Shown here one piece after another: positions 1 to 5,777 of a stretch of DNA of 34,653 nt; the stretch's first letter is position 1, and each line of letters begins with the position of its first letter. The translations under genes were made by a program, and so were the position numbers. The notes below the pieces were generated by a model. That model saw only the letters and a program-made list of their open reading frames with translations. It was not told the origin of the DNA and did not search any database. The DNA is from a virus. The DNA lies in the IMG/VR virus record IMGVR_UViG_3300012936_002111, positions 1-34,653 of that record; one strand, written 5' to 3'.

Positions 1-119
1 CCGTAGATTAAAAATCCACAAGCAACAATTCTAAAAATACTTTTTACAAGACTAACAGCAAAATGATTATCACCTGGATCTCTATTTGCTGGAATAATAA
101 TTTTTTCTGGTATTGGCAT
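1..119 (-). CDS. Small possible membrane protein, partial (C-terminal end outside window)
   Basis: An open frame of 39 codons runs from an ATG at 117-119 off the left edge of the window. It begins MPIPEKIIIPANRDPGDN and then turns hydrophobic (SIFRIVACGFLIYG), suggesting a short N-terminal tail followed by a membrane segment. A Shine-Dalgarno sequence (TAAGGA) lies about 7 bases before the ATG and overlaps the folE stop codon, so it is probably co-transcribed with folE. I do not recognise the family. The rest of the gene cannot be seen, so only its existence is well supported. Confidence 0.6.
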   Translation of the reverse strand, partial: MPIPEKIIIPANRDPGDNHFAVSLVKSIFRIVACGFLIY

Positions 120-127
120 AGTATTCC

Positions 128-811
128 TTAACAAGCAAACTGTTGTTGCAGTTTAACATTATCCATAAACTCTTTCTTAGTTGCAGGATCATTTTTAAAT
201 GCACCACGTAATACAGTTGTTTGTGTTAAACTGCTATGTGCTTTAATACCTCTGTTTTCGCAACAACCATGTGTTGCTTGTACATAGACACCTACATTTT
301 CACTACCTGTTTCTTTTTGTATTGCATTTGCAATCATAACATTTAGTTCTTCTTGTAGTGTACCACGTCTTGCACACCATTGTGCAATTCTTGTGTACTT
401 GCTAAGACCAAGTAACTTAGGACCAGCAATAATACCAATATATGCTACGCCCTTAACAGTCTGATGATGATGTGAACACAAACTTGTAAGTTCGCTACGC
501 ACAACCAACATACCTTCATACCCATCTTCAATGTAGTTAGGAAAACTGCTTGGGTTAGGCATTACATCATAACGCCCACTCATAATCTCATTGATATACA
601 TCTTAGCCATACGCCTTGCAGTATCTTGACTGTTAGGATCTGTTTTAGTATCAATCAACAAGTGTTGTAATACATTTTCAAAAGCAGGAATTGCTTCTTC
701 AATTAGTTTTTCTTTGTCGCCTTCACGAAGCACTTCACTGATATTGTCATTAGCCCAATATCTAATGCCTGCTTCTTCTAAACGCTTTTTTATTTCATTT
801 ACTTTTTCCAT
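128..811 (-). CDS. folE: GTP cyclohydrolase I (FolE)
   Basis: The 227-residue product is a full-length GTP cyclohydrolase I, which converts GTP to 7,8-dihydroneopterin triphosphate, the first step toward both folate and 7-deazaguanines. The conserved core is clear: SLCSHHH around residue 112, GLSKYTRIAQW around 135-145 and HGCCENRG at 181-188. Cys112, His115 and Cys183 fit the three zinc ligands of the family (Cys110, His113 and Cys181 in E. coli), and the C-terminal TTVLRGAF block is present. The start is set by GGAGA six bases upstream. Because it sits with queD-like and dpdA-like genes, its likely role here is supplying the 7-deazaguanine precursor for phage DNA rather than folate. That role is inferred from context. 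Confidence 0.93.
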   Translation of the reverse strand: MEKVNEIKKRLEEAGIRYWANDNISEVLREGDKEKLIEEAIPAFENVLQHLLIDTKTDPNSQDTARRMAKMYINEIMSGRYDVMPNPSSFPNYIEDGYEGMLVVRSELTSLCSHHHQTVKGVAYIGIIAGPKLLGLSKYTRIAQWCARRGTLQEELNVMIANAIQKETGSENVGVYVQATHGCCENRGIKAHSSLTQTTVLRGAFKNDPATKKEFMDNVKLQQQFAC

Positions 812-855
812 TCATTTTCTCCGATGTTAAGGCAGTGGATTGCCAAATACTAATA

Positions 856-1896
856 TTATTGTAACTTCTCTAGTAGACTTTTGCAACTGAAATATTTTTC
901 ATTTAACACATCTACCTGTTTATTTAGGCTAGGAAGAAACTTTTTGTAATTTTCTATGTAGTCAATTACACGTTCTTTCACAGCCTCTCGATTGGACATA
1001 TATCTATTCCAATCTAGTGTCCATTCACTAGGATATTTGAATGGCAATAAACCCATTTCAGTATAGCTCAATCTATCTGGTACCATAGGCAACGCTCCAA
1101 CGAGACCGCCTTCGTACCAGCTAATACCAAGTGTTTCTTGCAAGTTAGCACTAAACACAAGTTTCGCTTCACCTAGTAAATTATGATATTCATTCTTGCT
1201 TAACTGTCTATCTTGACAAACTACCCAATCATATTGTGGAAGTTGATCAGCAAGATCACGGAATATCTCAACTTGCTTTTCTGGAGCAATTCTATGAGGA
1301 AACAAAATTAAATCACGCTTCTTCATACCTTTGTACATAGTTAAAGTATTGTCCATGTATTCAAATGGCCAACCAGTTCTTACAACTCTAGATCTATCTA
1401 GATCTGGAAATGATTCAAAGAACATATCTATGTGAAACTCTGTTGCAAAATAATTATGATCATAACATTCAAACATGCTACGCTCTGCATTTCTAACCCA
1501 AGGTTTATCACCTATAAGTCTACCTAAAAAATCTTGTGGATCATAACTACCAGCATGCCACATACCACCAATGCGAATGTCAACACCCAATAGTTCTGCC
1601 ATGTAGCGTAGTTGTACCACTGTAGGATTCCAGGCATCAGTGTACAGAAAATAATCGCCGTCCTTAACTTCTCCATTACAAAACGCCTCTGCAATTTGTT
1701 CTAGTTGTTTACTTTTATAAACATTAGTTCCGCCAAAGTTGAGAAACGCCCCAGGTGTTGTAGCCTGAGGCGTGTCTCCTCCGTTAACTACATGAACATC
1801 ATGACCGCTGGCTTTCAACAGTTTAGGAAATTCAGTTTTCCACTGTTTAGTGTAACGTGTTTCTACTGCTTCTAAGTCAACAAGCCATATTTTCAT
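856..1896 (-). CDS. GT-B fold glycosyltransferase (GT4-like)
   Basis: The 346-residue protein looks like a retaining GT-B glycosyltransferase. The C-terminal nucleotide-sugar-binding half shows LFPHRIAPEKQ (residues 198-208, the HRxxxxK-type loop) and ETLGISWYEGGLVGALP (254-270), which contains the E-x7-E signature (Glu254/Glu262) of GT4-type enzymes. The N-terminal half is less typical, as expected for the acceptor domain. No signal peptide or membrane segment is seen, so it is probably cytoplasmic. The start has CGGAG ten bases upstream, and the gene abuts the 66-codon gene before it. It lies between folE and queD/dpdA, which makes phage DNA, possibly its deazaguanine bases, a candidate acceptor. 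The donor and acceptor cannot be told from sequence; a cell-surface or protein target is possible. Confidence 0.75.
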   Translation of the reverse strand: MKIWLVDLEAVETRYTKQWKTEFPKLLKASGHDVHVVNGGDTPQATTPGAFLNFGGTNVYKSKQLEQIAEAFCNGEVKDGDYFLYTDAWNPTVVQLRYMAELLGVDIRIGGMWHAGSYDPQDFLGRLIGDKPWVRNAERSMFECYDHNYFATEFHIDMFFESFPDLDRSRVVRTGWPFEYMDNTLTMYKGMKKRDLILFPHRIAPEKQVEIFRDLADQLPQYDWVVCQDRQLSKNEYHNLLGEAKLVFSANLQETLGISWYEGGLVGALPMVPDRLSYTEMGLLPFKYPSEWTLDWNRYMSNREAVKERVIDYIENYKKFLPSLNKQVDVLNEKYFSCKSLLEKLQ

Positions 1897-2097
1897 CTAG
1901 TTTCTCCGTTTGTTAAATTTGTTTCGAAAAGCCTTCTTGTAGTTGTTGCGATTTTCGAAAGCTCTCCAAGAACGACTCTCTTTCTTATAAAGATCTTTTT
2001 CATTAAACTTAAAGCCGTTGTAGCGACAAAAGTCTCTGAATGAGTCAAGGTCGTTGAAGATCTTAACCACCTCAGGGCGGTCTTGCCAGTAACCCAT
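1897..2097 (-). CDS. Small basic conserved-type phage protein
   Basis: This 66-codon gene encodes a highly charged soluble protein that starts MGYWQDRPEVVKIF and ends in an Arg/Lys/Asn-rich tail (RNKFNKRRN). It has an excellent ribosome-binding site (AAAGGAG, 8 bases before ATG) and its stop directly abuts the glycosyltransferase start, so it is a real gene in the operon. A longer open frame in another phase (1893-2216) overlaps it and is rejected. The aromatic and basic composition is compatible with nucleic-acid binding, but I recognise no domain and assign no function. Confidence 0.7.
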   Translation of the reverse strand: MGYWQDRPEVVKIFNDLDSFRDFCRYNGFKFNEKDLYKKESRSWRAFENRNNYKKAFRNKFNKRRN

Positions 2098-2109
2098 TTT
2101 AGGTCTCCT

Positions 2110-2571
2110 TTAATAACTAGCATACTCAATGTGGGCACCGTTCTCTCCGTCTTCGGAGACATCGATGTGGACTTCACGTCCTGGATATTTGTCTGTAATT
2201 TGATGCCATAAATCATCAGCCATCATTTCACAGGATTTGTAATCTAATTCTAATGTTTTTTCTGCGTATAGTTTCTCCATCCAACGTTTAAACTGAATAA
2301 ATTCAATATCTCTGTCATTGTGTGTAACAGTGATACCTACTTTAAAGTGGAATATGTGTCTATGTGGATAACCCAAAAAACTAACATCATATTCATCTCC
2401 TGTAGCGAGATTAGGATCATCTAATGCCGCAGGATATTTGTGGATACCTTCTTTTCTAAAGGTTACCCAAATCATTCGCTTTGCTTTTTGCAATGCGTTT
2501 TCTTTGCCTTGTTTCATATCTTCTTCTCTCATTCTACGCCCCATGTAGTCGTAATAACGTTCTTGTGTCAT
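2110..2571 (-). CDS. queD: QueD-like 6-carboxytetrahydropterin synthase / PTPS family protein
   Basis: The 153-residue product resembles the 6-pyruvoyl-tetrahydropterin synthase/QueD family, which makes 6-carboxytetrahydropterin from dihydroneopterin triphosphate, the step after FolE. The expected zinc histidines appear as GIHKYP (His44) and YPHRHIF (His70, His72), followed by DRDIEFIQFKRW (87-98), the counterpart of the IIDFxxLK strand, and a C-terminal SEDGENGAHIEY block. The canonical LDHH catalytic histidine motif appears as LELDYKS, and the QueD catalytic Cys is not obvious, so the chemistry may be divergent. I chose the ATG at 2571 because AAAGGG lies about 8 bases upstream; an in-frame TTG at 2598 is a weaker alternative. 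Confidence 0.78.
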   Translation of the reverse strand: MTQERYYDYMGRRMREEDMKQGKENALQKAKRMIWVTFRKEGIHKYPAALDDPNLATGDEYDVSFLGYPHRHIFHFKVGITVTHNDRDIEFIQFKRWMEKLYAEKTLELDYKSCEMMADDLWHQITDKYPGREVHIDVSEDGENGAHIEYASY

Positions 2572-2594
2572 TATAGCACCCTTTATTTCTAGTG

Positions 2595-3119
2595 TCAATC
2601 ATTATCTACGATATTATCATTTTCATATTCACGCCAAGGTGTGAACTTTGAGCGATCCATTAATTCATGTATGCTGTGTGTCCAAACACCTGGATTTGTT
2701 GCTTTAAAATCTTTGTCATCAATTTTAATTGTAGCATTGTACCCAAACTGCTCAATGTAAGGAATGGGTACACGCAGTTGCGGAATAAAATTATCATACT
2801 CGATTAAAGAACTTTCAAGTATATCTTCTGCATTTGCAATTGGAATGTCCAAAGTACAACAAATATCATCATCTAGGAATGGTTGGATCATATCCTCCCA
2901 GTTTTCATAGTCTGAGTCTTCGCTTGGTTGAAAACTGTGATTTGCACCAAAGAAGATGTGTTCGCAATCGTTCTTTGAATACTGCCCGGTAATTTCATCG
3001 ACGTCTTGAAGTCCTGTTACGAACAATGTTTTCCTACCATATGCAGGAGTGTGTTCTACTTCAATACCAACAAAATATGTTGCGTCACTGCTTGTACCTT
3101 GCTTGTATGATCTTTTCAT
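2595..3119 (-). CDS. Unknown protein in deazaguanine cluster
   Basis: The 174-residue acidic protein begins MKRSYKQGTSSDATYFVG. Segments such as TLFVTG, HIFFGANHSF, CCTLDIPIA, RVPIPYI and NATIKIDD look like alternating beta strands, which could be part of an alpha/beta barrel. I do not recognise the family. It occupies the place where a queE gene might be expected, between queD and dpdA, but the CX3CX2C cluster motif of radical SAM enzymes is absent, so QueE is not called. AGGAAG lies about 7 bases before the ATG. It overlaps the possible alternative queD start, consistent with translational coupling. A partner of QueD or DpdA is a reasonable guess from position only. Confidence 0.75.
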   Translation of the reverse strand: MKRSYKQGTSSDATYFVGIEVEHTPAYGRKTLFVTGLQDVDEITGQYSKNDCEHIFFGANHSFQPSEDSDYENWEDMIQPFLDDDICCTLDIPIANAEDILESSLIEYDNFIPQLRVPIPYIEQFGYNATIKIDDKDFKATNPGVWTHSIHELMDRSKFTPWREYENDNIVDND

Positions 3120-3128
3120 AATTACTTC

Positions 3129-3413
3129 CTATTGAGTTTCTTTGTTACCAAAGTAGTGCGTAAATGCGCCTTTGACGTTGTTAAAGATACCAACAATTTG
3201 TTCTTTATTGTGTGCAAGTTGGTCTTTACCCTGTTGCCAACTATCTTTTTGGTATTGTACAGTATCGTTATATTCTTGAATAACAAACTGTGATACCTTG
3301 TTGTTTACCGCATAATCTTTTGCGCCTTCAACATTCTTGATAATTGGATTATCATTTGCCTGTGCTGCTGTTGCAAACATAATTGCTGCAACTATTGTTA
3401 CTAGTTTTCTCAT
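3129..3413 (-). CDS. Small exported protein with signal peptide
   Basis: The 94-residue product starts with a classic signal peptide: MRKL, a hydrophobic core (VTIVAAIMFATA) and an AQA cleavage site near residue 19, leaving a mature protein of about 75 residues. The mature part is polar and rich in Gln, Asn and Lys (YQKDSWQQGKDQLAHNKEQ) and probably alpha-helical. The gene follows dpdA with almost no gap, and GGAGG precedes the ATG. A secreted or periplasmic phage protein inside a DNA-modification cluster is unexpected. Superinfection exclusion or envelope modification are possible roles, but nothing in the sequence decides between them. Confidence 0.72.
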   Translation of the reverse strand: MRKLVTIVAAIMFATAAQANDNPIIKNVEGAKDYAVNNKVSQFVIQEYNDTVQYQKDSWQQGKDQLAHNKEQIVGIFNNVKGAFTHYFGNKETQ

Positions 3414-4958
3414 TTATGCCTCCGTTAGTTCACTTTCTAGTTTATCTAGTTCAGTGTCTTCCCTGTCGTCAGTCCATGGAGTTTCTTCATTACCCTCATC
3501 ATCAACTTCAACGAACAACGAATTCGAAATGTTTGTAACACCCCCTCGTAATCTTGCACCTTCTAAGTTTTTAAGGAAACTGTCTGCTTCTTTAATCATT
3601 GCAAACGCTGCCTCTTTAGTAGGTTGCTCGAACAATTCTTCAACGAAACGATCGAAGTACAAAATGTTACGTGGTACCCATTCAGAATATTCATCACTTT
3701 TATCTGCGTCTTTAACTTTGCGCCACTGTCTCCAGTCTGGCCTTGTTTTCATAATTTCAATATCAGTAAGTTGATTAGCACGTTGTACTGCTACAATATG
3801 ACAGTAAACATTATGTGCCATCATCAATGCATAACCAAAGCTATCCCAACTAGTTTTACCTTCTTTACCAATCTTGTTTAACATGCCAGGAGCATAATGA
3901 CAAATGTCAGCAATGGATAAACGTCTACCAATCTCACTTTCGAATGGAAACGGAATGTCCCATTGTTTCGCAAGTGCTTTATTATCTGGAGCCTTGTCCA
4001 TAATCACTGACCAACGCTTTGCTGTGTGTTGTGCATTTGTATACACAAGTCCGTGTGCAGTTGCAATAAATGGACTAGCACAATCAAAACTAACTGTAAA
4101 GTTCTCGTTGATGTGTTTACGTACTTGTCTTTGAATACTAGTTAAGTAACATGACCAATCAAGTTGTGCAGTACCTAAGAAGTGCATCCAGTCCTTGCCT
4201 TCTAACATACCATCAAATTTCAAAGTCATTAACCTACGTAATGTAATAGGCATCTTGCACATATTAGCACCACCCATTGCCCAACCTTCACATGCTTTAT
4301 CGCCCCAAACGTTTGGATCGGAGAACTCTTTAACACCTTCGTACCACTTCTCAGCAGTATCCCAGTCTGATCCTTGTAAAACGTTTAAGAACTTAGTAGC
4401 ACCAAGTCTACGTTCTAACCAATACTTGTTATTGTAACGTGTCTTGTCTAAGCAATCTTCAAAACTTTTAAGTCCTGTTTTAGGTGAATGAATATGGTCA
4501 CAAGCCCAAGTCGGAACATCAAGTAGCATTGACCAATCCGCTGTAAGCTCTAACCAGTTAAGAATATCATCACGTGTTTTGTTTGCGGCTGTGCCTTCAA
4601 AGTTTAACCAATCAAATTTAAGAACACCTTTACCAACCTGATAACCACCTGAGTCACCTAGTATCATAGTATTGTTTCTATCACGTTCTTGTACCATGGC
4701 ATCTTGTGTCATAGTCTTTTCTAAGTTTAATTGTGCGTGACCTGCGGAATACAATCCATATTTGTATGTAAAGTATCCTGCATCTGCATTAAGGAAATTC
4801 ATACCTTCAATACCACGATCAAATCCTTTAGGAATACGATCGTTCGGAACAAACTCTCCTTGCCTCTGTTTAGCAATATATGTGCTAAAGAAAGAACTAA
4901 TTGCTGGTAGATACACAGCATAGTCCTTTTGTAATGGTGTTAAGTTGACTGGTTTCAT
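3414..4958 (-). CDS. dpdA: DpdA-like 7-deazaguanine DNA transglycosylase (TGT superfamily)
   Basis: The 514-residue protein belongs to the tRNA-guanine transglycosylase superfamily, whose members exchange guanine for a 7-deazaguanine base; phage DpdA enzymes act on DNA. Matches to the TGT core include ILGDSGGYQVGKG (99-111, with Asp102 of the DSGG motif), SMLLDVP (143-149), LNVLQGS (191-197), GWAMGGANM (225-233) and SFDCASP (290-296), where Asp292 would be the nucleophile. The usual C-terminal CxCx2C zinc site is not intact; only DICHY and AHNVYCH remain. It is longer than most bacterial TGTs (about 375 residues) and has an acidic C-terminal tail. Association with folE and queD favours DpdA over a tRNA enzyme. 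No Shine-Dalgarno is seen; a late-promoter-like CTAAATA lies five bases before the ATG. Confidence 0.85.
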   Translation of the reverse strand: MKPVNLTPLQKDYAVYLPAISSFFSTYIAKQRQGEFVPNDRIPKGFDRGIEGMNFLNADAGYFTYKYGLYSAGHAQLNLEKTMTQDAMVQERDRNNTMILGDSGGYQVGKGVLKFDWLNFEGTAANKTRDDILNWLELTADWSMLLDVPTWACDHIHSPKTGLKSFEDCLDKTRYNNKYWLERRLGATKFLNVLQGSDWDTAEKWYEGVKEFSDPNVWGDKACEGWAMGGANMCKMPITLRRLMTLKFDGMLEGKDWMHFLGTAQLDWSCYLTSIQRQVRKHINENFTVSFDCASPFIATAHGLVYTNAQHTAKRWSVIMDKAPDNKALAKQWDIPFPFESEIGRRLSIADICHYAPGMLNKIGKEGKTSWDSFGYALMMAHNVYCHIVAVQRANQLTDIEIMKTRPDWRQWRKVKDADKSDEYSEWVPRNILYFDRFVEELFEQPTKEAAFAMIKEADSFLKNLEGARLRGGVTNISNSLFVEVDDEGNEETPWTDDREDTELDKLESELTEA

Positions 4959-4963
4959 AATAT

Positions 4964-4970
4964 TATTTAG
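4964..4970 (-). promoter_or_regulatory. T4-type late promoter element, predicted leaderless start for dpdA
   Basis: CTAAATA on the minus strand is followed by ATATT and then the dpdA ATG. With T4 geometry (last A of the element at -6), +1 falls on the A of ATG. It overlaps the gp45 stop codon, so part of the match is constrained by coding. Confidence 0.5.
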
Positions 4971-5704
4971 GCCGCCTGTGCTGGAATGATATATTTGTAT
5001 GAAGCAAGTCCGCTGTCTAGTTCAATCTGAATAGCACCTTCGTTGCTCAAGCTCATCTTAGTGTTGTTAACATCTGCAATTTTTAAGATTGCAAGTACAC
5101 TTGCTACAGGCCACGTCCAGCCTCTATCCAATGTACCTTCAACATCTTGTGCAAATACAAACTCACCACCATGTGATGAAGCATCACCAAAGATAAACTT
5201 CAAGTTTTTACTATCAGTCTTTGCTAAAAATGTAGGATGTTCGCTGTTAGCGCCTGCTTGGAAATTAAAACGTTGTACCGCTGGAAGCGAAGGACTTACT
5301 TCTACGTCCCAGTTAACGCCTCTAAACTTAACAGTTTTCATTTTTTCATTAATGATTTCTGTAAGCATAAATTGATAAGTGTTTTTAAAGTCACCATCTT
5401 TGTTTACAAATTCTAATCCTGTAGGAATAGTATTGCCGTTACGTTCACCTGACTTTACAGTAATTACAGCATCTTTCTGATACTCACTGCCGTCAAGCAA
5501 ATATTTTAGTTTTTGTAATTGTGGCATACCAAACACACCAATCATATCTGGATATGGATTGTGTGTAGTTGCTTCCATAATAACTGATCTGTCATCAGCC
5601 ATTGAAAACATAGTAGTAGAACCTTCTTCACCTGTAATTTTTACAGTTGTAAGAAAGCCTAAGTTTTGTGTATGTTCCACAATATCTTTTAGAATGTCTT
5701 TCAT
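4967..5704 (-). CDS. 45: Sliding clamp (gp45-like DNA polymerase processivity factor)
   Basis: This 245-residue protein fits a T4 gp45-type sliding clamp in length, in its neighbourhood next to the DNA polymerase, and in its pattern of alternating strands. Examples are MADDRSVIMEA, IGVFGMPQLQKLKYLL and YQFMLTEII, matching the recurring clamp fold, with a late hydrophobic segment (WPVASVLAILKIAD) near the C-terminus. The clamp forms a ring on DNA, tethers gp43 and in T4 also activates late transcription. The start is placed at the second Met (5704), because GGAGA lies eight bases before it while the first ATG at 5719 has no ribosome-binding site. Overlapping early-like and late-like promoter elements precede the gene, as expected for a protein needed in both phases. 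Confidence 0.8.
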   Translation of the reverse strand: MKDILKDIVEHTQNLGFLTTVKITGEEGSTTMFSMADDRSVIMEATTHNPYPDMIGVFGMPQLQKLKYLLDGSEYQKDAVITVKSGERNGNTIPTGLEFVNKDGDFKNTYQFMLTEIINEKMKTVKFRGVNWDVEVSPSLPAVQRFNFQAGANSEHPTFLAKTDSKNLKFIFGDASSHGGEFVFAQDVEGTLDRGWTWPVASVLAILKIADVNNTKMSLSNEGAIQIELDSGLASYKYIIPAQAA

Positions 5705-5731
5705 TATAGAGTTCTCCATTTGTTAATATAC

Positions 5732-5760
5732 ATTATATTTAGGTTTTTGTTTAATTGCAA
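5732..5760 (-). promoter_or_regulatory. Overlapping early (TTGCAA-17-TATAAT) and late (CTAAATA) promoters of gp45
   Basis: On the minus strand TTGCAA (5755-5760) and TATAAT (5732-5737) are separated by 17 bases. CTAAATA (5736-5742) overlaps the -10 box. Both would give a short leader that includes the GGAGA site before the 5704 start. Confidence 0.6.
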
Positions 5761-5777
5761 GAATTTTTTTCACCAAT

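Noticed and set aside
1893-2216. 107-codon frame overlapping the 66-codon gene
   Set aside because: It overlaps the better supported 66-codon gene (strong AAAGGAG site) and the queD 3' end in another phase, and its product has no protein-like pattern.
2572-2598. TTG start for the QueD-like gene at 2598
   Set aside because: The ATG at 2571 has AAAGGG at good spacing; the TTG has no ribosome-binding site.
2595-3119. Calling the 174-residue protein QueE
   Set aside because: The CX3CX2C radical SAM motif is absent and the protein is short.
5705-5719. Upstream ATG for gp45
   Set aside because: No Shine-Dalgarno before it; GGAGA lies at correct spacing before the ATG at 5704.
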